Assembly: GCA_965544035.1 (NCBI GenBank)
Contig: CBEULR010000028.1
Coordinates: 1 to 11,550 of the forward strand
Origin: CBEULR01 sp965544035
GTDB lineage: Bacteria; Bacillota; Desulfotomaculia; Desulfotomaculales; Desulforudaceae
Reading direction: 5' to 3'
DNA length: 11,550 nt
Shown here: positions 1-6,030 of the stretch, one piece after another
Numbering within the stretch: position 1 is the stretch's first letter
Layout of the letters: each line of letters begins with the position of its first letter
Made by a program: the position numbers and the translations under genes
The notes under the pieces: generated by a model
Databases searched by the model: none
What the model saw: only the letters and a program-made list of their open reading frames with translations
Told to the model about the DNA's origin: nothing

Positions 1-12
1 ACCGATTCGACA

Positions 13-852
13 ATGTTAATTGCCGTTCCGGCAGGATACTGGCACGGGCTGTTGGCTGCTTTTGGAGTCTTGTTAGCGATTGCCTTGCTATTGTGGTTTT
101 GGGATCGCCGACACTTCTGGGCCCGACTGGCAATGGGTGCGATGCTTGTGTCGATAGGGTCTGGAGCGGTCATCACATATACCGGCTATATGCTAGATAA
201 TTCTTACAAGCATCTGTCGGCACCAATGGAAGAGCTTGTCACTGTTGTGGAAGAAAAACTTGCCGAGCAACCGGTGAACCGCTGGCAACACGAATTGGAA
301 CAACTGGTCGAAAGTGTTGATGGCCTGCCTTACCTGGCGGTTGTGTCTCTGGAACCGAATCGGGGTTCGATTGTAGCAGCCTACCCGTCTCACCTGTTGG
401 GGGAAAGCGTTGATACGAAAGGACTCCCCGGCTGTGCAACAGGCCCTACCATTCAAGAGTATATACTTGGACAGTTGTTTAGACAGGTAGCGTTTCCGGC
501 GGAATTGAATCGGGCGGATTATCTTTGCACCACTATGGATGTCAGGCCTCTGCAAGTGGAGCAACCATATGGTCAGGCCGAGCCTTCTACACGGATGTTG
601 ATATGGGCGCATTATGTTCCCTGTGGACAACTGGCACCGTGGGAAAAAGTAAACGGGTTAGCTTACCACTTATGTTTTGTATTCTTTGCTGCTTACTGGG
701 TTTCGGTTACCGCCTGGGTTTACAAGGATGCCGGGCGGCACGGCGCCCCAAGACTGGTCTGGGGAGGGTTGGTACTATTCACCAATGTTGTAGGTTTGGT
801 TGTTTATCTCGTTTTGAGATGGCGAAGGGGGAAAAGGTATTTTCCGTCATAG
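13..852 (+). CDS. Four-segment membrane protein with extracytoplasmic domain, unknown function (5' end uncertain)
   Basis: I do not recognise this gene. The translation has two hydrophobic segments near the N-terminus (about residues 10-29 and 38-58), a polar domain of about 150 residues (60-215) that should lie outside the cytoplasm, and two C-terminal segments (about 216-236 and 247-268) followed by a basic tail (RWRRGKRYF). The block from VYKDAGRHGAP through the last segment looks like the short W/VY-x-DA-x-x-RG...Y-L motif found at the C-terminus of many small Firmicute membrane proteins. No catalytic or kinase output domain is visible. A sensory or cell-surface role is possible but unsupported. 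The frame stays open to base 1 and no ribosome binding site is seen before the ATG at 13, so the true start may lie outside the window. Confidence 0.7.
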   Translation: MLIAVPAGYWHGLLAAFGVLLAIALLLWFWDRRHFWARLAMGAMLVSIGSGAVITYTGYMLDNSYKHLSAPMEELVTVVEEKLAEQPVNRWQHELEQLVESVDGLPYLAVVSLEPNRGSIVAAYPSHLLGESVDTKGLPGCATGPTIQEYILGQLFRQVAFPAELNRADYLCTTMDVRPLQVEQPYGQAEPSTRMLIWAHYVPCGQLAPWEKVNGLAYHLCFVFFAAYWVSVTAWVYKDAGRHGAPRLVWGGLVLFTNVVGLVVYLVLRWRRGKRYFPS

Positions 853-995
853 GTGATAAGGGCAAGAGATTTAAGCTTCCGAATGCCAGTTAGCCGGCTT
901 GTCATAGGAAGTGATGGGGCTGTGGCAGGAGTTCTCCGGCCCGTGATCGAAAAAAATAGCAAATCCTGGCCTGTGACGAGGAAGGGGAGTGTATT

Positions 996-1355
996 TTGGA
1001 AAAGGTGAATCTGGCGGAGAAGTTCAGCCTTTTCAGTGATTACTGGAACCCGCGCATCGTGGGGGAAATCAACGATTCGTACGTCAAACTGGCCAAATTG
1101 AAGGGAGAGTTCATCTGGCACAGCCACGAGGCCGAGGATGAGCTCTTTTTGGTGGTTCAAGGGCGGCTGTTGATAAAACTGCGGGACCGCGACATATGGC
1201 TTGAGGAGGGTGAGTTCTTCATTATTCCCCGGGGCGTGGAGCATAAGCCGGTGGCTGAAAAGGAAGCACACGTGATGTTTCTCGAGCCCAAGACCACTCT
1301 GAACACGGGCAATGTAAAGAATGACCATACTATCGAGAACCCCGAGTGGATTTAA
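996..1355 (+). CDS. Small cupin-domain protein
   Basis: This is a 119-residue single-domain cupin. The first cupin motif is visible as HSHEAEDELFLVVQG (about residues 43-57): two histidines and a glutamate that normally bind a metal, then the conserved glycine. The second motif is seen in EGEFFIIPRGVEHKP (about residues 71-85), with its histidine. Such proteins resemble the cupin part of mannose-6-phosphate isomerases, but this short form is generally uncharacterised, so no substrate is proposed. Translation starts at TTG 996, chosen because AGGGGAG lies 5-6 bases upstream (984-990). It lies between an unrelated membrane protein and the comM fragment, with 143 bp of unassigned DNA before it and 47 bp after. 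It is probably part of the chromosomal flank rather than of the agr cassette. Confidence 0.85.
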   Translation: MEKVNLAEKFSLFSDYWNPRIVGEINDSYVKLAKLKGEFIWHSHEAEDELFLVVQGRLLIKLRDRDIWLEEGEFFIIPRGVEHKPVAEKEAHVMFLEPKTTLNTGNVKNDHTIENPEWI

Positions 1356-1402
1356 CACCCGTTAATCACTGACGAGAAGAAGCTGTAGCGGAGGTTTTCT
1401 TG

Positions 1403-1558
1403 ATGCTGGCGATTGTGCACACCGTGGCCCTGTCCGGTCTGGACGGGCAGGTGGTACGGGTGGAAGTGGATATGGGGAATGGGTTGCCCGGGTGGGAGAT
1501 CGTGGGTCAGATTATCAATCATTCCTGTGTATCGTCTGCGAATACCCGAAACCAGTGA
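1403..1558 (+). pseudogene. comM: Truncated 5' end of comM/yifB (Mg-chelatase-like AAA+ protein)
   Basis: The ATG at 1403 has a good ribosome binding site (GCGGAGGT, 1388-1395). Its first 35 codons read as the N-terminus of the ComM/YifB family: MLAIVHTVALSGLDG, then VEVDMGNGLPGWEIVG. Full members are about 500 residues and continue after the IVG with LPDxAVRES. Here the match stops at about base 1507, and 16 unrelated codons follow to a TGA at 1556-1558. The remaining ~470 codons, including the AAA+ ATPase part, are missing. The break coincides with the start of the agr cassette, so cassette insertion or a rearrangement probably destroyed the gene. The TGA overlaps a GTG in the next frame (GTGA, 1555-1558), so the leftover ORF could couple translation into the RHH gene. 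Confidence 0.8.
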
Positions 1559-1872
1559 ATTTAGCCGTGCTGGGCACCGGCTTCGCGCCGGAACTGGATA
1601 GGAAGATAAAAGAAACCGCCTCCGAACGGGGTGTCAGTCAGGCTGACCTTATTCGTGAGGCGGTTTCGTGGTTTTTGAGCAGGCACATCGAGGCACTCCC
1701 GCCCCGGAAGCGTGGGAAAGTGAAGCGGGTTCACCGCACGGTTCATCTTCCCGCCGAACACGCCGAGAGCATACGCGCTCTGGCCGAGAGGAACAATGTA
1801 TCCAATTCGTATGTTATTGAGTACGCTGTGCGGCAGTATTTTAATGAGAACCTTCCCTACTGTGAGAAGTAG
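1555..1872 (+). CDS. Tandem ribbon-helix-helix (CopG/Arc-like) DNA-binding protein, copy 1
   Basis: About 105 residues containing two consecutive ribbon-helix-helix units. Unit one has a strand around NLAVLGTGFAPEL, then helices in LDRKIKETASERGVSQADL and IREAVSWFLSRHI. Unit two has strand RTVHLPAEHAE, then helices in IRALAERNNVSNSY and VIEYAVRQYF. A basic linker (PRKRGKVKR) joins them. RHH proteins usually bind DNA as dimers; two units in one chain could act as a built-in dimer, probably as a repressor of this cassette or a neighbour. The start is uncertain. GTG 1555 overlaps the stop of the comM remnant, while a longer version from GTG 1492 (126 residues) would read through comM DNA. No clear ribosome binding site is seen for either. 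The kinase starts 86 bp downstream. A second copy at 10765-11106 is about 93% identical in DNA. Confidence 0.75.
   Translation: MNLAVLGTGFAPELDRKIKETASERGVSQADLIREAVSWFLSRHIEALPPRKRGKVKRVHRTVHLPAEHAESIRALAERNNVSNSYVIEYAVRQYFNENLPYCEK
1612..1667. repeat. Nested inverted repeat inside the RHH coding region
   Basis: Perfect 11-bp arms GAAACCGCCTC (1612-1622) and GAGGCGGTTTC (1657-1667) enclose a second, smaller hairpin GTCAG (1633-1637) / CTGAC (1643-1647). The same arms recur in copy 2 at 10846-10856 and 10891-10901. This could be an RNA structure affecting the transcript, an operator for an RHH-type regulator, or a coincidence of codon choice. Confidence 0.6.
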
Positions 1873-1958
1873 GAGATATTGGCAGGGAAAAAGTAGGATT
1901 ATAGAGAAGTATTTCCTCACGAGAATACAGGTCGATTCGTTTGCGGAGGAAATACTCT

Positions 1959-3368
1959 ATGGACCGAATGGACATTCCTGCTATCCTGATTGTATCCTTT
2001 CCTGAGGCCGTGCTGGTGGCGGCTTTGGGTTTGGCATTGATGGGGATACGAGCCGGATGGTTGGAGCTAGTGGTCATAGGGGGTCTACAGGCAAGTGTAG
2101 CTTATCTGGTACGTCTGGCTCCGGTTCCTTTCGGTCTGCACTCCTTGCTCTTGGCAGTTGTATTCATTTTTATACTTCGTGCCGTTTTACGGCTAAATTG
2201 GAGAATCGCGGCAGTTGCAGGGCTGCTCGGCCTTACTATATATGTGGCGGTGGAGACGGCTGTCAGTCCAGTATTGCTTTACCTTACCGGTTATTCTCTA
2301 GTTCAGGTGCTGGAGACTCCAGAGTTGCGTTTTCTCTTCTTTCTTCCCGAAGCTGTGCTGCTGGCACTGCTGACCTGGGTTTGCCTGCGCTATAATTTCA
2401 AACTAATTGGCCAGCCTCCGGGGTTCCCCGTTTATGACAAGGAATGGGAAAATCTAAACCGATCATACTATGCGGTCTACATATTAGCCGTACTTCCGAT
2501 CATGCTGCTCGGTACGTTGAATATGGCTTTTCTGACCTCACGAACAGGAGCATTCCCGGAGGAGTATTTAAAGGGATTTTTGGGCGTAATGACCTTGGCC
2601 GTTTTATCCCTTACCGCCGCGCTCCCTCTAAAGATCCAAACAGTGGGCCGGCTGGTTGCCCAGGCCAGTACCGCCAAACAAGCCGTCGAGGATCTGGATC
2701 ATATTCGGAAACTGATTCAACTTGTACGACGGCAACATCACGATTTCCATCACCAATTGCAAACGGTCTACGGCCTATTGGAAACCGGCTGTTACGAGGA
2801 AGCTAGACAGTACATCCGGAAAACGCATGAAGCCGTGAGTGTTCCTATGGAGATAATCCGCACCGATGAGCCGCATGTCACGGCGCTTCTTTATACCAAG
2901 TCGGCTTTGGCTGAGGCTAAACAAATCCGTTTGGAAGTTACTATCGAATGCTCCCTCAAGAAACTACCTCTGGACCCTCTGGAGACAGGTGCCTTGCTCG
3001 GAAACCTCTTAGATAACGCTTTGGACACGGCCGAGCAAGCCCTTCCTGAAGATAGGGTCGTACGCTTGGAAATAGAACTCAACCTAAGCTGGTATACGAT
3101 AAGGGTTGCGAATCGGGGGCGGATGAATTCTGTCCACCCATCTCGCCTGTTTAGGGCGGGTTATTCTACAAAAAGGGGTCACGCCGGATTAGGCTTGACA
3201 AGTGTGAAGGAGATTGTAAAGAAATATGGAGGTACCATTGAGGTTGTAACCATCGGTAATGAAACGGTCTGCAAAGTTGTAATCCCTCAAGCCAACTCTG
3301 AAGTGCAAATGGGTAGAGGTATGGAGGGAGCTGATAATGATGCTTACCGTGTTAATTGCAGAAGATGA
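1959..3368 (+). CDS. Membrane sensor histidine kinase, AgrC/Spo0B-like, of the agr cassette
   Basis: Probable receptor kinase for the AgrD-derived peptide, 469 residues from ATG 1959. This start is preferred over TTG 1941 because GCGGAGGA (1943-1950) lies 8 bases before it. About six or seven hydrophobic segments fill the first ~225 residues. Next comes a Spo0B-type helical hairpin with the H-box RRQHHDFHHQLQTV; H261 next to D262 is the expected phosphorylated histidine. The N-box is GNLLDNALD (N349, N353), and the ATP-lid G-box is GHAGLGLTSVKEI (G410, G412), followed by KYGGTIEV. This order is that of AgrC/CitA-type (HPK10) kinases that pair with LytTR regulators. The last 32 bp overlap the response regulator gene, indicating translational coupling. 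The first 358 bp are identical to the second copy at 11193. Confidence 0.92.
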   Translation: MDRMDIPAILIVSFPEAVLVAALGLALMGIRAGWLELVVIGGLQASVAYLVRLAPVPFGLHSLLLAVVFIFILRAVLRLNWRIAAVAGLLGLTIYVAVETAVSPVLLYLTGYSLVQVLETPELRFLFFLPEAVLLALLTWVCLRYNFKLIGQPPGFPVYDKEWENLNRSYYAVYILAVLPIMLLGTLNMAFLTSRTGAFPEEYLKGFLGVMTLAVLSLTAALPLKIQTVGRLVAQASTAKQAVEDLDHIRKLIQLVRRQHHDFHHQLQTVYGLLETGCYEEARQYIRKTHEAVSVPMEIIRTDEPHVTALLYTKSALAEAKQIRLEVTIECSLKKLPLDPLETGALLGNLLDNALDTAEQALPEDRVVRLEIELNLSWYTIRVANRGRMNSVHPSRLFRAGYSTKRGHAGLGLTSVKEIVKKYGGTIEVVTIGNETVCKVVIPQANSEVQMGRGMEGADNDAYRVNCRR

Positions 3369-4083
3369 TCCCGAAATGCGCCGCGTACTCAAAAAGGTGG
3401 CCGAGAAAAACCATAACCTGCGGGTGATGGGAGAGGCTGGAGACGGCAATGAGGCTTTCAAGCTATATCAATCATTGCGACCGGACATTGTTTTTGTAGA
3501 CATTGATCTTCCAGGCCAAGATGGAGTTACCCTGGCCCGGAGAATCTTTGCCCTTGACCCCCATATCCGGCTGGTATTTATTACAGCTTATGACCAGTAC
3601 CGGGAAGAAGCCTTTGACGTCTACGCTTGTGACTACCTGGTTAAGCCCTTTAAAATAGATCGTTTGCGGCAGACGCTGGATAGACTGTGCTTGGCTTCTA
3701 TAAGACACAAAACTTCGGCGGGCGAAAGTAGCTTCGAAAAAGGGCCAGCCGAATCGGTACGCGCGTTTCGCAACGGCTCAAGAACGGTAATACAAAAACT
3801 AAACGACATTCTCTTTATCACCAGAGAAGGCCGCCGAACGGTAGTTTACCATGTAAATGGATGTTTTGAAACGAACGAAAGCCTAAACGCCCTGGAATTG
3901 GAGTTGGGATGTCATCCCTTCTTGCGGACTCACAAGGGCTTTATCGTCAACCTGGAGATGATTCGAGAGGTAATCCCGGTCAGCCGCTGGACTTACCAAA
4001 TTGTGATGGCCCATACTACAGAAAAGCCGCTCATGACCCGGAATAAGTATCGAGTTGTCAAGCAGATGCTCGGTATTAAATGA
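3337..4083 (+). CDS. LytTR-family response regulator (AgrA-like) of the agr cassette
   Basis: A 248-residue two-domain regulator. The receiver domain (about 4-120) has the acidic pair D10-D11, the phospho-acceptor D55 in FVDIDLPG, T83 in FITAYD and K103 in VKPF. The C-terminal LytTR DNA-binding domain (about 145-245) includes ILFITREGRRTVVYHV and FLRTHKGFIVNLEMIREV, typical of the AgrA/LytR/AlgR group. It should receive phosphate from the overlapping kinase and activate promoters that carry paired boxes. Candidate boxes lie upstream of the exported protein gene at 5135-5188. The start at ATG 3337 (or ATG 3340) follows GGAGGGAG (3323-3330), inside the end of the kinase gene. It is placed before agrB, whereas staphylococcal agr has the order B-D-C-A. 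It is followed by 236 bp without a gene. Confidence 0.93.
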   Translation: MMLTVLIAEDDPEMRRVLKKVAEKNHNLRVMGEAGDGNEAFKLYQSLRPDIVFVDIDLPGQDGVTLARRIFALDPHIRLVFITAYDQYREEAFDVYACDYLVKPFKIDRLRQTLDRLCLASIRHKTSAGESSFEKGPAESVRAFRNGSRTVIQKLNDILFITREGRRTVVYHVNGCFETNESLNALELELGCHPFLRTHKGFIVNLEMIREVIPVSRWTYQIVMAHTTEKPLMTRNKYRVVKQMLGIK

Positions 4084-4319
4084 CGACTAATAGCCTTCGC
4101 TGATTAGATACACTTAACCATGCCCTCTAATATGCCCCTTTGATTTCTGCACCACTAACTTCATCCTCTACATCCAAGATTGGCATGTTGCATTCAAGCA
4201 CGTTTATGTGGTTTTTAGACCAATCTTTGTATATTATGGACAAACCCGGTAGACAGGCACTGGCTTCTGGATTAACCTGGTTTTAGAGAAGTAGCGTTAT
4301 ACGATAAGGATGTGACGCT
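4084..4319 (+). other. Intergenic region before agrB; probable promoter region, no firm elements
   Basis: No gene is visible. An AT-rich TATATTAT (4230-4237) could serve as a -10 element, but nothing near TTGACA sits 17 bp upstream, as is common for activator-dependent promoters. Single LytTR-like half sites occur (CACGTTTAT at 4199-4207; GAAGTTAGT on the minus strand at 4154-4162), but they lack the 22-bp pairing. No convincing terminator follows the regulator gene, so agrB could also be read through. Confidence 0.3.
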
Positions 4320-4973
4320 ATGAGCCTTTGTCACTTCGCTACCGGAATGTCTGTATACCTTGCCCGTCAAGTGGGCCTACCGCAAAACCAGGTTGACCGA
4401 CTTCGTTTCGGTTTAGAAATCATCATCGGCAGCCTGATTAAGGTTATCCTTCTTTTCGCACTTGCCTGGGTCTTGAGCATCGTAGTTGAGGTAATGGTGG
4501 CCCTGTTGGTGGGCAGTGGTTTTCGGCTCTTGGCCGGCGGTGCCCACGCCACCAGCTATACGCGGTGTCTGATACTGGGCCTCACTCTTTACCTCGTAAC
4601 CGGTTGGGTATCAACGAATTATGCATCCTTGCTTTCACCCAGCTTGTTCACCTACCTGATGCTCGCCGTTTTTCTGTTCAGTCTATCTGCGGTGCTGTTG
4701 TGGGCTCCGGGGCCGGTGCCCGGTAAAAAACTCACCTCTTCAAAGCATCGCCGGTTTAAGCTGCTGTCAATGGTGTACCTGTTCCCCTGGCTGGGAACAA
4801 TGATCCTTGTGGCCAACCAAGGCCATTTGTCATTGGCACTAGCGGGGCTACTTGCCTTGTTACTGCAGGTATTTAGTCTAACCCCAATGGGCTACCGGTT
4901 CATTGGGCGTTATGACTTATTGTTATCCGTAAGTCAAAGAAAGGAGGTGGTGGCGGATGTTGGCCAAACTTAA
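4320..4973 (+). CDS. agrB: AgrB-type membrane endopeptidase (accessory gene regulator B)
   Basis: A polytopic membrane cysteine protease of 217 residues, the usual AgrB length. In the family it removes the C-terminal tail of AgrD and helps form the cyclic peptide. The family signature is intact: RLLAGGAHATSYTRC, with the catalytic pair H76 and C83. About six hydrophobic segments are visible (about 32-52, 53-66, 82-105, 106-128, 150-166 and 168-190). The sequence WAPGPVPGKKL (about 128-138) is the conserved WxPxxxxxK-type loop. The start ATG 4320 is preceded by TAAGGATG, a modest ribosome binding site. The gene ends inside agrD (17-bp overlap), the usual agrB-agrD coupling. A damaged second copy at 9262-9455 shares the central 194 bp. 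Confidence 0.93.
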   Translation: MSLCHFATGMSVYLARQVGLPQNQVDRLRFGLEIIIGSLIKVILLFALAWVLSIVVEVMVALLVGSGFRLLAGGAHATSYTRCLILGLTLYLVTGWVSTNYASLLSPSLFTYLMLAVFLFSLSAVLLWAPGPVPGKKLTSSKHRRFKLLSMVYLFPWLGTMILVANQGHLSLALAGLLALLLQVFSLTPMGYRFIGRYDLLLSVSQRKEVVADVGQT

Positions 4974-5088
4974 GAAACTGCTCTTTGCCCCGGTGGTGAT
5001 GGTGGCTATGTTTGCAGCGGCGATGGGAGTTCAACCAGCGAGCTTTTTCTTGTGGTATCAGCCGGAATTACCGTCTGAGCCAATCTGA
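4957..5088 (+). CDS. agrD: AgrD-type cyclic lactone autoinducer pro-peptide (43 aa)
   Basis: A short gene overlapping the end of agrB, with ribosome binding site AAGGAGGTGG (4941-4950) before ATG 4957. The product has the three AgrD parts: a basic amphipathic leader (MLAKLKKLLFAPVV...), a core QPASFFLWYQ, and a proline/acid tail PELPSEP that is the expected AgrB recognition region. Aligned with staphylococcal AgrD (core CDFIM followed by DEPEVP), the ring would be S29-F-F-L-W33 and the tail YQPELP. Serine in the cysteine position implies an ester (lactone) rather than a thiolactone, as known for some other AgrD peptides. The extent of the N-terminal tail of the mature signal cannot be read from sequence. 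A decayed second copy at 9456-9514 keeps the core SFFLWYQ. Confidence 0.9.
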   Translation: MLAKLKKLLFAPVVMVAMFAAAMGVQPASFFLWYQPELPSEPI

Positions 5089-5134
5089 TATTGCATTACC
5101 GAGGCACTGTTTCAATTTTGCTTAGCACTTGATC

Positions 5135-5188
5135 TTCATTAAGTGAGGACCATTTAGTAAGTTAAGTCGATTGCATTTAGAAATTTAG
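5135..5188 (+). promoter_or_regulatory. Three phased LytTR-type boxes (candidate response-regulator operator)
   Basis: TAAGTTAAG (5158-5166) fits the LytTR consensus [TA][AC][CA]GTTN[AG][TG] at every position. Weaker versions lie one spacing away on each side: TTCATTAAG (5135-5143, 23 bp upstream) and GAAATTTAG (5180-5188, 22 bp downstream). Boxes 22-23 bp apart on one strand match the pairing bound by AgrA-like dimers. A possible -10, TATGCT (5206-5211), follows 17 bp after the third box. The likely target is the exported protein gene at 5371, whose product would then be a quorum-controlled output. Confidence 0.5.
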
Positions 5189-5229
5189 TAGAAGGGGGTG
5201 GTGCATATGCTTAGCTGAAAAGAGTCAGG

Positions 5230-5283
5230 TACAGAGAATCTTGGAATGGACGTATGCAACCGGCGAGGTCCATTCACCCTGTA
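5230..5283 (+). other. Potential stem-loop in the leader of the exported protein gene
   Basis: GAATGGAC (5244-5251) and GTCCATTC (5268-5275) form a perfect 8-bp stem with a 16-base loop. TACAG (5230-5234) and CTGTA (5279-5283) extend it across an internal loop. No T-run follows and it lies about 90 bases before the start codon, so it looks like a 5'-UTR structure rather than a terminator. It matches no riboswitch class that I recognise. Confidence 0.4.
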
Positions 5284-5370
5284 GATCTAGATCCAGTGGC
5301 ATGGAAAAGCTGCAGGTAAGCGATTATTCGCCCCATGACAGTAGGCTAAAGAGTTGAAGGAGGTAATACA

Positions 5371-5946
5371 ATGAGGTGGATAAGTCTTTTGGTTATGGCG
5401 CTGTTAGTGCTCACGACGTTTGTGGGCGTTGCGAGCGCAGAGGAGAACAAAGTCGTAAATGATAACTTTAGGGATATTGCCAATAAATATGAAATAGGAG
5501 AACCTATTAGTGCTGAGGATTTAAGAATCCTCGAGGAAACCTTGTCCAGTTCCAGGGATATGAATATCTTGACAACTTCTACTAAGCCGTTTTTTGCAAC
5601 TGGCCGAAATTCTGACAGAACTGTAGAAGCTGACATCAGTGGTACAATCACAACTGTATTGCAAACATTTAATCATAGCGTGTCAATAGACATGGAAGCT
5701 TACACGGTTAGAGGTCAAGTAAGTGAAACCCGAGCTCGGAGTCATCACGAGGCATATGGAGTAATGGGTTCTGACGGAGTTATTGGAAAGATTGCCGATA
5801 TTACAATGTCTTCAGCGTGGAATAGTGGGAATAGAGCAGAGCTAAAAAGTTCAAGGGGATTTACTGGCGCTGTACTGTGGGTACATCATTATGCTTATGG
5901 GGACTTCGTTCACCCAAAGGGAACACTAACAGTTTCATGGCCGTAA
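5371..5946 (+). CDS. Exported protein of unknown function, downstream of agrBD
   Basis: A 191-residue protein with a clear signal peptide, MRWISLLVMALLVLTTFVGV, and cleavage expected after ASA at residue 23. The mature part has no cysteine. After a short acidic helix region (about 25-60), it looks beta-rich: alternating stretches such as GTITTVLQTFNHSVSIDMEA and GTLTVSWP, with a histidine/tyrosine cluster VHHYAYGDFVHP near the end. I recognise no family. The start ATG 5371 has AAGGAGG (5357-5363) at good spacing. The gene follows agrD by 282 bp that include LytTR-like boxes, so it is a plausible output of the quorum system: a secreted effector, toxin-like or surface protein. A different exported protein takes the equivalent place after the damaged agrD at 9554. 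A strong hairpin follows 22 bp after the stop. Confidence 0.85.
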   Translation: MRWISLLVMALLVLTTFVGVASAEENKVVNDNFRDIANKYEIGEPISAEDLRILEETLSSSRDMNILTTSTKPFFATGRNSDRTVEADISGTITTVLQTFNHSVSIDMEAYTVRGQVSETRARSHHEAYGVMGSDGVIGKIADITMSSAWNSGNRAELKSSRGFTGAVLWVHHYAYGDFVHPKGTLTVSWP

Positions 5947-5968
5947 GAAATAGTTGGCGATGATTGAG

Positions 5969-6009
5969 TTGTACATAGGGAGCTACTTATGTAAGCTCCC
6001 TATGTACAA
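5969..6009 (+). terminator. 16-bp perfect inverted repeat between exported protein and lipoprotein genes
   Basis: TTGTACATAGGGAGCT (5969-5984) and its exact reverse complement (5994-6009) flank a 9-base loop. Its position right after a stop codon suggests a transcription terminator. However, there is no T-tract on either strand beyond the stem and the next gene's ribosome binding site begins 5 bases later. It may instead be a processing hairpin or an operator for the lipoprotein gene. Confidence 0.5.
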
Positions 6010-6030
6010 TACTAGAGGTGTTACGTGAAC

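Larger units (their letters stand above)
1539..2316 (+). repeat. Direct repeat, copy 1 (RHH gene plus start of kinase)
   Basis: This stretch recurs without indels at 10773-11550, an offset of 9234 bp, and the match continues to the window edge. By eye, the region up to base 1832 has about 26 mismatches (roughly 21 of them inside the RHH gene). From 1833 to 2316, 484 bp, I see none. The sharp change from about 93% to 100% identity suggests a tandem duplication followed by recent gene conversion. Confidence 0.95.

Noticed and set aside
193..630. 145-codon open frame on the minus strand
   Set aside because: Antisense to the membrane protein at 13-852, with no ribosome binding site and no domain signal.
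853..995. Possible terminator or leader in the gap before the cupin gene (AGCCGGCT palindrome, GGGC/GCCC arms)
   Set aside because: Stems are short or widely spaced and the A-run does not follow a stem properly.
804..1358. 184-codon open frame on the minus strand across the cupin gene
   Set aside because: It is antisense to a gene with clear cupin motifs and a good ribosome binding site; its translation shows no recognisable motif.
4154..4207. LytTR-like half sites before agrB
   Set aside because: Single 8-of-9 matches on opposite strands without the 22-bp pairing; likely chance.
5201..5217. GGGGGTGGTGC then ATG CTT AGC TGA, a three-codon ORF resembling the agrD start region
   Set aside because: The reading frame after the stop has no AgrD-like core; resemblance is limited to the purine-rich site, and it overlaps a possible -10.
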